64,000 bases of DNA. Source: Ovoidimarina sp038744785 (GTDB lineage: Bacteria; Pseudomonadota; Alphaproteobacteria; Rhodobacterales; Rhodobacteraceae). The position numbers were made by a program, and so were the translations under genes. The notes below the pieces were generated by a model that saw only the letters and a program-made list of their open reading frames with translations, was not told the DNA's origin and did no database searches. Shown here piece after piece: positions 26,756 through 35,524 of this stretch; within the stretch, counting starts at the first letter, position 1, and each line of letters starts with the position of its first letter. The DNA is taken from NCBI GenBank assembly GCA_038744785.1, contig JBCDLX010000003.1, forward strand, positions 62,001 to 126,000, given 5' to 3'.

Positions 26756-26770
26756 TCAAGAATTGCTTGA
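26756..26770. promoter_or_regulatory. Short inverted repeat upstream of the xdh operon
   Basis: TCAAG (26756-26760) and CTTGA (26766-26770) form an inverted repeat with a five-base spacer, about 150 nt before xdhA, and another CAAG follows at 26779-26782. A purine-responsive regulator could bind here, but arms this short can arise by chance. Confidence 0.25.
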
Positions 26771-26857
26771 TAAAGTGGCAAGTGCCCGCGCTGTAATCAC
26801 TCGTGTCGCGGGCCCGTCTTCCACGGATTGCCACCGATTGTCTCATCGGGTTCCGCA

Positions 26858-27334
26858 TTAACCTGCGCGGTCACCGGCAAATTGGCCGCCTGCCACCAGT
26901 GCGACAAGGCGGTCAAGGGCACTTGTCCATCCCGCTTCATGTTCTGGAATGGCTTCATCGCCCGCATAGGATACAATTGAAACCTCAACAATCAGGCGCG
27001 TGCCGGTGTCCGCGGGTTGGACCGCGTATGTGACCAGGCTGGTGCTCAGGCGCTCGGGCCCGATATCGAGCGTTTCGGTGAAACAGGCGAACGCTGGCTC
27101 GACCAGTCGATACCAGTGCGTTTCGACGGTGTAATCGGGGGCGTCTTTGGGACCACAACGGTGCCGGTCACGCCCGCCTTCTCGGACGTCGTGTTTGTCG
27201 ACATGCAAAACGTGATCATCGTCGGGGGCGGCCCAGACTTCGCGCAGTTTCGGGTCTGTTAGTACGCGCCAGACCGTGGGCAGCCCCGCCGCGATTTCTC
27301 GGTCCAGTGAAAAGCCCCCGGTTGCAAAATTCAT
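26858..27334 (-). CDS. SRPBCC (AHSA1-like) domain protein
   Basis: A 158-residue START-like/AHSA1 domain protein with a hydrophobic ligand pocket. It starts MNFATGGFSLDREIAAGLPTVW at 27334, overlapping the ArsR stop by 4 nt, so the longer frame from 27394 is not used. Typical segments are VWRVLTDPKLREVWAAP, ETHWYRLVEPAFACFTETLD and EAGWTSALDRLVALV. Such proteins are very often paired with ArsR-type regulators, as here; their ligand is generally unknown. Confidence 0.88.
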   Translation of the reverse strand: MNFATGGFSLDREIAAGLPTVWRVLTDPKLREVWAAPDDDHVLHVDKHDVREGGRDRHRCGPKDAPDYTVETHWYRLVEPAFACFTETLDIGPERLSTSLVTYAVQPADTGTRLIVEVSIVSYAGDEAIPEHEAGWTSALDRLVALVAGGQFAGDRAG

Positions 27335-27660
27335 GCCCTGTCCCTTTCCAGTCTCTCGGCGAGTGCCCCCAGCCGATCCAATCGTTTTTTCCACATGTGC
27401 CTTTGTTGCCTAAGCCAAGCCTCGGCTGTTTCCATTGGCGCCGCCTCAAGATGGACGACGCGCACGCGCCCCTTCTTTTCCGAACGGACAAGGCCGGAGG
27501 CCTCGAGCACCTTCAAGTGGCGCAAGAAGGTGGGCAAAGCCATGTCATGCGGCGCATGGAGCGTGCTGACCGAGGAGGGACCATCGGTGAGCCGCTCGAT
27601 CACTGCGCGGCGGGTGGGATCGGCCATCGCGGCAAAGAAGGTATCCAAATGGTTAGCCAT
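27331..27660 (-). CDS. ArsR-family transcriptional regulator
   Basis: A 109-residue winged-helix repressor of the ArsR type paired with SRPBCC proteins. The start at 27660 (MANHLDTFFAAMADPTRRAVIE) is the family norm; a start at 27687 would add nine odd residues. The recognition region is APHDMALPTFLRHLKVLEASGLVRSEKKGR. The metal-binding ELCVCDL motif of classical ArsR/SmtB is absent, so a metal ligand is unlikely. Two near-identical 16-bp palindromes, one covering its start codon and one 47 bp upstream, suggest autorepression. Confidence 0.9.
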   Translation of the reverse strand: MANHLDTFFAAMADPTRRAVIERLTDGPSSVSTLHAPHDMALPTFLRHLKVLEASGLVRSEKKGRVRVVHLEAAPMETAEAWLRQQRHMWKKRLDRLGALAERLERDRA

Positions 27661-27668
27661 TAGGCTAA
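27653..27668. promoter_or_regulatory. ArsR operator-like palindrome 1 (over the start codon)
   Basis: TTAGCCATTAGGCTAA has perfect six-base arms around ATTA and covers the arsR start codon. It matches the second copy at 27700-27715 in 14 of 16 positions. A repressor bound here would block both transcription and initiation of its own gene. Confidence 0.65.
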
Positions 27669-27699
27669 GTAACAGACACTTCCTCATGGATCAAGGCAG

Positions 27700-27715
27700 T
27701 TAGCAACTAGGCTAA
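27700..27715. promoter_or_regulatory. ArsR operator-like palindrome 2 (between arsR and dnaE)
   Basis: TTAGCAACTAGGCTAA repeats the upstream palindrome with two differences, 47 bp away. It lies 40 nt upstream of the arsR start and 69 nt upstream of the probable dnaE start, so it could also overlap a dnaE promoter region. Confidence 0.6.
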
Positions 27716-27783
27716 CCAATCTCTGTGTGGATAACCCTTATTTGACACTTTTCCCCGTCTGGCCCCCATCATACGGTGGGTTC

Positions 27784-30700
27784 ATGAGCAGCCATCGCTT
27801 CGTCCACCTTCGACTTCACACCGAATATTCGCTTCTGGAAGGAGCCGTGCGTCTCAAAAAGCTGCCTGGGCTTTGCCGCGATCTGGGTTTTCCGGCGGTC
27901 GCGGTGACAGATACCAACAACATGTTTGCAGCGCTGGAATTCTCTGTCGCCGCAATGGGGGCGGGAGTTCAACCGATCTTGGGTTGCCAGATCGATCTGG
28001 CATATCAGGCGGTCGAGCTTGGTCAGCGTGCGAAACCCCCTGCGCCGATCGTGCTTCTGGCTCAGAATGCCGATGGCTATAGTAATCTGATGAAGCTGAA
28101 CTCTGCGCTTTACCTGTCGACCGACGGACAGCCGCCGCAGGTCAGCCTTCAGGATCTTGCCGAACACAGCGCCGGTGTGATCTGCCTTTCAGGCGGTCCG
28201 GACGGCCCAGTGGGGCGACTTCTGCAATCGGGCAACCGGGCGGCTGCAGAAGCCCTGGTTGGCCAACTTAGCGGCATGTTCGGAGATCGGATTTACATCG
28301 AACTCCAACGGCATCCGAGTGAGGATGGTCAAACGACCGAGGCCGAGCATGCGACCGAACGCGGACATGTGGAAATCGCCTATGCGATGGACCTGCCGCT
28401 GGTGGCGACAAACGACGTCTACTTTCCGAAGGCCGAAATGTACGAGGCGCATGATGCACTGATCTGTATCGCCGAAGGGGCCTATGTGGATCAGCAGGAA
28501 CCGCGCCGAAGACTCACCCAGCAGCATTATCTGAAATCGCCTGCGGAAATGGCGGCTCTTTTTGCCGATCTGCCCGAGGCGCTAGAGAACACCGTCGAAA
28601 TAGCACAGCGCTGTGCGTTCGCAGTCTCGCGACACGATCCTATTCTGCCGCGTTTTGCCGAGGACGAAGTCGACGAACTGCGCCGACAGGCCAAAGCGGG
28701 GTTGGAGGAGCGGCTGAAGGTGATCTCCCCGGCTGCAAGTATAGAGGAATACGAACAAAGGCTCGACTTCGAACTTGGCATCATCGAAGGGATGGGGTTT
28801 CCCGGCTACTTTCTGATCGTTGCTGATTTCATAAAGTGGGCGAAAGAGCATGACATTCCCGTAGGCCCGGGGCGCGGTTCGGGCGCCGGTAGCCTGGTGG
28901 CTTACGCCCTGACGATCACGGACCTTGATCCCTTGCGCTACAGCTTGCTGTTCGAACGGTTCCTGAACCCCGAGAGGGTCTCGATGCCGGATTTCGACAT
29001 CGATTTCTGCATGGAACGCCGAGAAGAGGTGATCCGGTACGTGCAGGAAAGATATGGCCGCGAGAAGGTGGGTCAGATCATCACTTTTGGTGCGCTTCTT
29101 TCCAAGGCGGCTGTGCGCGACGTGGGGCGCGTTCTGCAAATGCCCTATGGTCAGGTCGACAGGCTGTCGAAAATGATCCCGGTAGAAGGCGTCAAACCTG
29201 TCTCGATTGAAAAGGCGCTCGCCCAGGAAGAGCGGCTCAGGGCCGAAGCCAAGGCGGAGGAGGTTGTGGACCGGCTTTTGACCTATGGACAACAGGTCGA
29301 GGGGCTGCTGCGGAACGCGTCGACGCACGCGGCCGGCGTTGTGATCGGTGACCGACCCTTGGACGAGCTTGTGCCCCTCTATCAGGACCCGCGGGCCGAT
29401 ATGCCTGCCACACAGTTCAATATGAAGTGGGTGGAGCAGGCGGGTCTTGTGAAGTTCGACTTTCTTGGGCTGAAAACCCTGACGGTCATCCAGAACGCTG
29501 TGGATATTATCGCGGGCCAAGGGCGCACTTTGAACGTCACCGCGGACGGAACTCACCTTTACGATCCGCCCGAGGGCGCTGGGATTGATATCGGGGCTAT
29601 CCCGCTCGACGATCCGAAAACCTACAGCCTTTATTCGAAGGCGCGAACGGTCGCTGTGTTCCAGGTGGAAAGCTCAGGCATGATGGATGCGCTGCGGCGT
29701 ATGAAACCCGACTGTATCGAAGACATCATCGCACTTGTGGCGCTTTACCGCCCGGGCCCAATGGAGAACATTCCGAAGTTCTGCGAGGTAAAGAACAAGT
29801 TAAGCGACCGGGAAACGCTGCATCCCTCGATTGACCATATCCTCGACGAAACGCAGGGCATCATCGTCTATCAGGAACAGGTGATGCAGATCGCGCAGGA
29901 AATGGCAGGGTACTCGCTGGGCGGTGCCGACCTTTTGCGCCGCGCCATGGGCAAGAAGATCCAGGAAGCGATGGATGCCGAGCGGCCGAAATTCATCGCT
30001 GGCGCAAAGAAGAACGGGGTCGACGACAATAAGGCGATCGAAGTTTGGAACCTTCTCGACAAATTCGCCAACTACGGTTTCAACAAATCACACGCCGCAG
30101 CCTATGCCGTGGTCAGTTACCAGACGGCCTGGCTGAAGGCCAATCATCCGGTCGAGTTCATGGCTGGCGTTATGAACTGCGATATCCACCTGACCGACAA
30201 GCTGGCGGTTTATGCCGAAGAGGTGCGTCGAGGTCTTGATATCGAGATTGTGCCCCCTTGTGTTAATCGGTCCGACGCCAATTTCAGTGTGTCTGATGGA
30301 AAGATCGTCTACGGTCTGGGCGCTTTGAAGAATGCCGGGATCGAGGCCATGGGTCTGATCGTCGACGCACGTCGCGCGACGGCGGCCAATTCATCGGCTG
30401 CGGAAAGACCGTTTGCAACGCTCTTTGACTTCGCTCGCCGTGTCGATATGCGACGGGTTGGCAAGCGTCCCCTGGAAATGCTGGCCCGCGCTGGAGCCTT
30501 TGACGAGCTTGATCCGAACCGGGCGCGTGTGTTTCAAAGCCTTGACGCGCTGTCAGCATATTCGGCTGCGATCCATGACCAAAGGGGATCGAACCAGACC
30601 TCGCTTTTCGGCGAGGCCGGCGACGATCTTCCGGAACCGCGGCTGTCGCCGGTGGCCGACTGGTTGCCGAACGAGCGGCTCACCGAAGAGCATCAGGGTG

Positions 30701-31314
30701 TTGGGTTCTACCTTTCGGGTCATCCGCTTGACGATTACGTTGCCGCGTTGAAACGCAAAGGCGTGAAGACACTGGCCGAAGTCGAGGCCGAGGTCTCGCG
30801 GACAGGCGCGTCGGCGGTGAAAATGGCGGGCTCGGTCTCGGGGCGTCAGGAACGCAAATCGGCGCGTGGCAATCGCTTTGCGTTCGTGCAATTAAGCGAT
30901 CCGTCCGGCCTTTATGAGGTCACCGTTTTTTCCGATACGCTGGAAGCTGCCCGCGACCATCTGGAGCCTGGCCGCAATGTCGTCCTGACTGTCGAAGCGA
31001 CGATGGAAGCCGAACAGCTTAAGCTTCTTGCGCGGTCGGTTGGTGATGTTGACGAGCAAGTCGCCGATGTCGGACAGACTGGCTTGAAGGTGTTCCTTGA
31101 CGTTGAAGAGGGGATTAGCGCTGTCGCAGCGCTTCTGGAGCGGGTCCGGAACGAAAGCACCCGCGGCGGCAAGGGCCCGGTCGAACTGTGCCTGACGGCG
31201 CCGGACTTGCCGGGCGAAGTTGAAATGGAATTGCCGGGGACGTGGCCGGTGAACCCACAGATCAAGAGCGCCCTGAAATCCCTGCCGGGTGTCGTGACGG
31301 TCGAAGAAGTCTAG
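27784..31314 (+). CDS. dnaE: DNA polymerase III, alpha subunit
   Basis: The replicative polymerase catalytic subunit, about 1176 residues. The ATG at 27784 begins MSSHRFVHLRLHTEYSLLEGA, the normal PHP-domain start; an in-frame GTG at 27727 would add 19 unconserved residues. The catalytic aspartates lie in PDFDIDF (402-408), with the third in KFDFLGLKTL. The PGRGSGAGSLVAYAL and PGPMENIPKF blocks, the helix-hairpin-helix region and the OB fold near the C-terminus (LSDPSGLYEVTVFS) are present. A TTGACA at 27742-27747 may be its -35 element. The 3' end overlaps the convergent AbrB-family gene by 4 nt. Confidence 0.96.
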   Translation: MSSHRFVHLRLHTEYSLLEGAVRLKKLPGLCRDLGFPAVAVTDTNNMFAALEFSVAAMGAGVQPILGCQIDLAYQAVELGQRAKPPAPIVLLAQNADGYSNLMKLNSALYLSTDGQPPQVSLQDLAEHSAGVICLSGGPDGPVGRLLQSGNRAAAEALVGQLSGMFGDRIYIELQRHPSEDGQTTEAEHATERGHVEIAYAMDLPLVATNDVYFPKAEMYEAHDALICIAEGAYVDQQEPRRRLTQQHYLKSPAEMAALFADLPEALENTVEIAQRCAFAVSRHDPILPRFAEDEVDELRRQAKAGLEERLKVISPAASIEEYEQRLDFELGIIEGMGFPGYFLIVADFIKWAKEHDIPVGPGRGSGAGSLVAYALTITDLDPLRYSLLFERFLNPERVSMPDFDIDFCMERREEVIRYVQERYGREKVGQIITFGALLSKAAVRDVGRVLQMPYGQVDRLSKMIPVEGVKPVSIEKALAQEERLRAEAKAEEVVDRLLTYGQQVEGLLRNASTHAAGVVIGDRPLDELVPLYQDPRADMPATQFNMKWVEQAGLVKFDFLGLKTLTVIQNAVDIIAGQGRTLNVTADGTHLYDPPEGAGIDIGAIPLDDPKTYSLYSKARTVAVFQVESSGMMDALRRMKPDCIEDIIALVALYRPGPMENIPKFCEVKNKLSDRETLHPSIDHILDETQGIIVYQEQVMQIAQEMAGYSLGGADLLRRAMGKKIQEAMDAERPKFIAGAKKNGVDDNKAIEVWNLLDKFANYGFNKSHAAAYAVVSYQTAWLKANHPVEFMAGVMNCDIHLTDKLAVYAEEVRRGLDIEIVPPCVNRSDANFSVSDGKIVYGLGALKNAGIEAMGLIVDARRATAANSSAAERPFATLFDFARRVDMRRVGKRPLEMLARAGAFDELDPNRARVFQSLDALSAYSAAIHDQRGSNQTSLFGEAGDDLPEPRLSPVADWLPNERLTEEHQGVGFYLSGHPLDDYVAALKRKGVKTLAEVEAEVSRTGASAVKMAGSVSGRQERKSARGNRFAFVQLSDPSGLYEVTVFSDTLEAARDHLEPGRNVVLTVEATMEAEQLKLLARSVGDVDEQVADVGQTGLKVFLDVEEGISAVAALLERVRNESTRGGKGPVELCLTAPDLPGEVEMELPGTWPVNPQIKSALKSLPGVVTVEEV

Positions 31315-32375
31315 CGGGCGCCCAGCACCCAGCGCGCGCCCGCTTTGGCAAAGACAACCGACAGGATGATCCGTAGGATGTGATGTGCGGTTACGTAGAT
31401 CACACTGATTTCTAGGGACAAGGCAACAAGCGACATCTCGGCCAAGCCACCGGGCGCAAATGCAAGGAACACCGCCTGCCAGCTTTCGCCGACCCAGCCG
31501 TCAAGGAGAAGCGCTACCGATGCCGCAAGACACAGCGTTGCCGTAACCGTAACCAAAGTGATCCCCGCCGCGCGCAGCAGCGCCGCAGGGTTTCGGCCTG
31601 CGAACCGGCCACCCAGCGATGTTCCGATCACAAGTTGGGTCACGTCGATCAGCCAACGGGGCGGGCCACCCTCGACCCAGCCGACAAGATGCACTGCCCC
31701 TGACATCAGAATTGGCCCGGTGATGATCCCGGCGGGCAAGCCAAGGCGGCGTCCCGATATGGCGCCAACCGCGCCTGAAGCGGTGAGCACCACCCAGTCT
31801 GTCGCTGACAACGGGACATTGCCCAGAACTTGACCGGTCGCGCTGCCTACGGTTTCGCCGGTCAGCAGCGTAAACCCGATGGGTATGCCCGCGATACAAA
31901 GGATGAGGCGCAGGAACTGCATGGTCGATAACAGCGCGCCGTCTGCCCCAGCCTTGTCGCCCATCGAGATAGCTTCGATAAATCCGCCGGGCATCGTGCC
32001 GTAAAAGGCCGTCGCCGGATCGATCTGCGCCAAACGGCGAGCCATCGCGAAGGCAAGCGCATGAGCGGCCGGAATGTAGAGTAACAGTGCAAGAAGGCTT
32101 GGAAGCCAGGATTTCAGCGCGCCTGCAAGCTCGGGCGTGACGGCAGCCCCGATCGACACGCCGATGACGGGCACGAAGACAAGGCGCAGGTTTTCGGGAA
32201 GGGCGACAGGACGCCCGAACGGCATGAAACCGGCTATTCCGGCGGCAGCGGTCGCCGCGAGCGATCCCAGAAGCCAAGGAAGCGGTAAACCAACGATCAG
32301 GGCGATCAGCCCGCCGACAATTCCCAACCCCGCCGCAAGCGCAAGGGTTGGCCAGTGCCGTGACGGTGCACTCAC
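31311..32375 (-). CDS. AbrB-family integral membrane protein (AbrB duplication type)
   Basis: A 354-residue membrane protein with about ten hydrophobic segments, built from two copies of the AbrB repeat (around PWLLGSLAATAAAGIAGF and LGLPAGIITGPILMSGAVHL). Databases call this family a transcriptional regulator or putative ammonia monooxygenase, from E. coli AbrB, a proposed regulator of aidB; no catalytic evidence supports the monooxygenase name. The GTG at 32375 overlaps the slyX stop (GTGA) and is preferred to a TTG three bases earlier. Function is unknown, perhaps transport. Confidence 0.82.
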   Translation of the reverse strand: MSAPSRHWPTLALAAGLGIVGGLIALIVGLPLPWLLGSLAATAAAGIAGFMPFGRPVALPENLRLVFVPVIGVSIGAAVTPELAGALKSWLPSLLALLLYIPAAHALAFAMARRLAQIDPATAFYGTMPGGFIEAISMGDKAGADGALLSTMQFLRLILCIAGIPIGFTLLTGETVGSATGQVLGNVPLSATDWVVLTASGAVGAISGRRLGLPAGIITGPILMSGAVHLVGWVEGGPPRWLIDVTQLVIGTSLGGRFAGRNPAALLRAAGITLVTVTATLCLAASVALLLDGWVGESWQAVFLAFAPGGLAEMSLVALSLEISVIYVTAHHILRIILSVVFAKAGARWVLGAR

Positions 32376-32578
32376 CAATGCGGGGGGCGTTCGTCAGCCA
32401 CAGGCGGCTCGTTGCCCTCGGAAGCCTGACGCTCGGCCTCGGCGCGCATCAGCATCTCGACCCGCCGGGTCAGTGTCGCGATCTCGGCATCCTGCCGGGC
32501 GACAACCTCGGACAAATCCTCGGTCAATCGCTCAAGATGGGCGAGGCGCTCTTCGATCTTAATCGGTTCCGTAGTCAT
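32372..32578 (-). CDS. slyX: SlyX family protein
   Basis: A 68-residue coiled-coil protein. The region from about residue 8 to 50 (IEERLAHLERLTEDLSEVVARQ) has regular heptad leucines, and the C-terminus ends in the family's PPHW. SlyX is widely conserved but its role is unknown. The stop overlaps the start of the downstream AbrB-family gene by 4 nt, so the two are co-transcribed. Confidence 0.88.
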   Translation of the reverse strand: MTTEPIKIEERLAHLERLTEDLSEVVARQDAEIATLTRRVEMLMRAEAERQASEGNEPPVADERPPHW

Positions 32579-32618
32579 ACCCGGGGCTTAGACCAGCCGC
32601 GCGGTTTCTGGAACCCTC

Positions 32619-33395
32619 CTAGGCGGCTGTTTCGAACCTTGGGGGCAGATCGCCAAGTGCTTTGGCACGGTCAATTGCGTCGGCAAGATCGCAATCAAGT
32701 GCTGCGTTCAACGCCTCGAAGCTTTCGATGACGAAGTAGACGGGCTGCAGGATATCAATCCGGTACGGTGTGCGCAGGACTTCGATTAAGTCGAAGTGGC
32801 GCATCGCGGCGACGCCTGAGGTCACGTGTGCCGCCTCGGACGGAGAGGAAACGATCCCCGCCCCGTAGGCGCGCAGACTATCGCCGGAGCGAATCATCCC
32901 GAACTCCACCGTGAACCAGAAGAGCCGGAACAACCTCCAGCTGTAGGGCTTGCCAAGCTCAACCGCTCGGGCGCCAAAGCGTTCCACAAAGTCGACGAAA
33001 GCCGGTTTCGTCAGAAGCGGGCAATGGCCGAAGACCTCGTGAAATATGTCCGGCTCTTCAATGTAATCTATGTCTTCCCGGCGACGCAGAAAGGTGGCGA
33101 CAGGAAAGCGACGGCGCGCCAGAAGGCCAAAGAATTCGGCAGGTGGAATGATCGCGGGCACGCCCGTGACGCCCGCACCCGTTGCGCGGTTCAACCGTGC
33201 ATCGATATCGGCGATCTGTGGAACATGAGAGGCCGTCAATCCAAGGGTTTTCACTCCTTCGAAAAACTCCGGTGTTGCAAGACCCTCAAGGTGGTCCAAC
33301 TGCCGGTCAAACAGCTTTCCCCAGACCGCATCCTCTTCAGCGGTGTAGGTGAAGTGGCCGGACGCATCTGGGATCTTCGAGATATAGGTGCTCAT
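32619..33395 (-). CDS. phhA: Phenylalanine 4-monooxygenase
   Basis: A 258-residue bacterial aromatic amino-acid hydroxylase converting phenylalanine to tyrosine with tetrahydropterin and O2. The non-heme iron site is H119, H124 (PDIFHEVFGH) and E164 (WFTVEFGM). No regulatory ACT domain is present, as usual in bacterial enzymes. No pterin dehydratase (phhB) gene is adjacent. It is divergent from an Lrp/AsnC regulator 107 nt away, the usual arrangement for a regulator controlling its neighbour. Confidence 0.94.
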   Translation of the reverse strand: MSTYISKIPDASGHFTYTAEEDAVWGKLFDRQLDHLEGLATPEFFEGVKTLGLTASHVPQIADIDARLNRATGAGVTGVPAIIPPAEFFGLLARRRFPVATFLRRREDIDYIEEPDIFHEVFGHCPLLTKPAFVDFVERFGARAVELGKPYSWRLFRLFWFTVEFGMIRSGDSLRAYGAGIVSSPSEAAHVTSGVAAMRHFDLIEVLRTPYRIDILQPVYFVIESFEALNAALDCDLADAIDRAKALGDLPPRFETAA

Positions 33396-33455
33396 GTGCG
33401 CGTTCTCCTTGCCGTCAGACTGAACCAGATCGGCGGCATAGGGGTTCCGGAATGC

Positions 33456-33496
33456 CCGGGAAATCGCTATGATCTGGATGAATGATCCGGGAAATC
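33456..33496. promoter_or_regulatory. Direct repeats between phhA and the Lrp-type gene
   Basis: CCGGGAAATC occurs at 33456-33465 and again at 33487-33496, start to start 31 bp, close to three helical turns. Between them ATGATC occurs twice (33469-33474 and 33482-33487). Lrp/AsnC octamers bind phased repeats, so this is a good candidate for the regulator's site controlling phhA and itself. Confidence 0.5.
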
Positions 33497-33502
33497 AAAA
33501 TT

Positions 33503-33961
33503 ATGAAGATATCCGATCCGGATAGAGATCTCTTGCGCGAGCTTCAGACGGACGCGTCCCGCCCCCTGTCGGAGATCGGCGAAAAGGTTGGAATGGCACA
33601 ATCCACGGTCTCAAGAAAGATCGCAGAGTTCGAGGCGGCCGGACTGATCAAGGGACGTGTCGTGCTGCTTGATCCGGCCAAGGCCGGGGCGAAGCTTTGC
33701 GTGTTTGCAAGCGTCAGTCTTGAAGACCATTCCGAGGCGTCGGTTCACGCCTTTGCCGCCGTGGTGGCTGCTCATTCCGAGATCCTTGAATGCCACGCGG
33801 TTTCAGGCACCTCAGATTACATTCTGAAGATCCGGGTTGCAGACGTCGAGGCTTATGAGACGTTCATGACCCATGTGCTTCTGCGCAATCGGCATGTCCG
33901 GTCGGTCGTCTCATCCTTTTCGTTGCGCGAGATCAAGTCTTCCATCGCCTTGCCCCTGTAG
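33503..33961 (+). CDS. Lrp/AsnC-family transcriptional regulator
   Basis: A regulator with an N-terminal helix-turn-helix (DLLRELQTDASRPLSEIGEKV then STVSRKIAEFEAAGLI) and a C-terminal RAM amino-acid-sensing domain (AVSGTSDYILKIRVADVEAYE). The start at 33503 (MKISDPDRD) gives 152 residues, the usual form; an in-frame ATG at 33482 would place one of the candidate operators inside the gene. Neither has a strong Shine-Dalgarno. Its position opposite phhA suggests it responds to phenylalanine or tyrosine, which is inference. Confidence 0.9.
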   Translation: MKISDPDRDLLRELQTDASRPLSEIGEKVGMAQSTVSRKIAEFEAAGLIKGRVVLLDPAKAGAKLCVFASVSLEDHSEASVHAFAAVVAAHSEILECHAVSGTSDYILKIRVADVEAYETFMTHVLLRNRHVRSVVSSFSLREIKSSIALPL

Positions 33962-34009
33962 CGCGGTCGGGCTATCCCCCGCGCGACTTTGCAATCAGGA
34001 CGAGGGCCA

Positions 34010-35524
34010 ATGGCCAAGCCCAAGAAAACTCCTCGCCCCAAGGCGGAAACGCCAAAGGGCTTTCGCGATTACTTCGGCACGGACGTGACCGAACGTCATG
34101 CGATGCTGGACAAGATTGCAGAGGTCTACCGTACCTTCGGGTTTGACCCGCTGGACACCTCGGCGGTTGAAACGGTCGAGGCGCTGGGCAAGTTCCTGCC
34201 CGATGTGGACCGCCCCAACGAAGGCGTGTTCGCCTGGCAGGAGGATGGCGACGGTGACTGGCTGGCCTTGCGCTATGATCTGACCGCGCCGCTTGCGCGG
34301 GTCTATGCACAGCACCGCAATGATCTGCCTACGCCTTACCGCCGCTATGCGATGGGGCCCGTCTGGCGAAACGAAAAGCCGGGTCCCGGGCGCTACAAGC
34401 AGTTTTATCAATGCGATGCGGATACGGTGGGAACCGCGTCGGTCGCCGCAGATGCAGAAATCTGCATGATGCTGGCCGACACGCTGGAGGCGGTTGGCAT
34501 TCCGCGTGGGGATTACATCATCCGGGTGAACAACCGAAAGGTTTTGAATGGGGTGTTAGAGGTTGCGGGCATTCCCGAGGACGACCAGAGGACGCGCGGG
34601 ATTGTTCTTAGGACAATCGACAAGCTTGATCGATTTGGCATCGCGGGGGTCCGGCAGTTGCTGGGAGATGGCCGGAAGGATGAAAGCGGCGACTTCACGA
34701 AAGGTGCTGAGCTTCGGAGTGACGAGGTCGATAAGGTGATCCCGTTTCTTGTGGCAAAGCAGCAGACAGCGGAACAAACTGTCTTGGTCCTTAAGGATGT
34801 AGTGAAGTTCGCCAATGGGACGAGCTCTGCGATCGGAGCAGAGGGCGTATCGGAGCTAGAAGCCATTTCCGATTACTGCGTTGCGCAAGGCTACGGCCCC
34901 GACCGCATCGTCATTGATCCGTCGGTGGTTCGCGGCCTTGGCTACTACACCGGCCCGGTGTTTGAGGCGGAACTCACCTTCGATGTAGAAAACGACAAGG
35001 GCCAGACGGTTCAGTTCGGTTCTGTTGCAGGCGGCGGGCGCTACGACAATCTGGTCAAGCGTTTCACGGGGCAATCGGTTCCGGCGACCGGCATTTCCAT
35101 TGGGGTGGACCGGCTTCTTGCCGCGCTTCGTGCGAAGGGACGGGTTGGGGGCGAAACCCAAGGCCCCGTGGTCGTAACCGTGATGGATCGCGACCGGATG
35201 GCAGACTATCAGACGATGGCCGCAGACCTGCGCGCCGCAGGTATTCGGGCAGAGGTTTATCTGGGAAACCCCAAAAACTTTGGCAACCAGCTCAAATACG
35301 CGGACCGGCGCGGCAGCCCGGTGGCGGTGATCGAAGGCGCCGATGAAAACGCCAAGGGCGTGGTGCAGATCAAGGACCTGATTCTTGGCGCCAAGATCGC
35401 TGAAAGCGCCTCGCTGGAAGAATGGAAGGACCGGCCCTCGCAATACGAGGTTTCGCGCGCCGACCTGGTGGCGAAGGTCCGCGAGATCCTTGCAGAACAC
35501 GGGCTTCAGACGGGGCAGGGCTGA
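34010..35524 (+). CDS. hisS: Histidyl-tRNA synthetase
   Basis: A class II aminoacyl-tRNA synthetase of about 504 residues. The ATG at 34010 has AGGACGAGG just upstream and starts MAKPKKTPRPKAETPKGFRD; a TTG at 33989 is less likely. Class II motif 1 is around PKGFRDYFG, motif 2 is RRYAMGPVWRNEKPGPGRYKQFYQCD and motif 3 includes ATGISIGVDRLLAAL; the histidine-specific GLGYYTGPVFE block is present. An anticodon-binding domain follows. It heads hisS-hisZ-hisG, and its stop overlaps hisZ by one base. Confidence 0.95.
   Translation: MAKPKKTPRPKAETPKGFRDYFGTDVTERHAMLDKIAEVYRTFGFDPLDTSAVETVEALGKFLPDVDRPNEGVFAWQEDGDGDWLALRYDLTAPLARVYAQHRNDLPTPYRRYAMGPVWRNEKPGPGRYKQFYQCDADTVGTASVAADAEICMMLADTLEAVGIPRGDYIIRVNNRKVLNGVLEVAGIPEDDQRTRGIVLRTIDKLDRFGIAGVRQLLGDGRKDESGDFTKGAELRSDEVDKVIPFLVAKQQTAEQTVLVLKDVVKFANGTSSAIGAEGVSELEAISDYCVAQGYGPDRIVIDPSVVRGLGYYTGPVFEAELTFDVENDKGQTVQFGSVAGGGRYDNLVKRFTGQSVPATGISIGVDRLLAALRAKGRVGGETQGPVVVTVMDRDRMADYQTMAADLRAAGIRAEVYLGNPKNFGNQLKYADRRGSPVAVIEGADENAKGVVQIKDLILGAKIAESASLEEWKDRPSQYEVSRADLVAKVREILAEHGLQTGQG

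Noticed and set aside
28582..29556. Long open reading frame antisense to dnaE
   Set aside because: dnaE is unmistakable here; GC-rich codon bias leaves long antisense frames open, and the antisense product has no recognisable domain.
31311..32375. Annotation as ammonia monooxygenase
   Set aside because: The name comes from weak historical annotation of the AbrB family; no copper-site residues of AmoA are visible.
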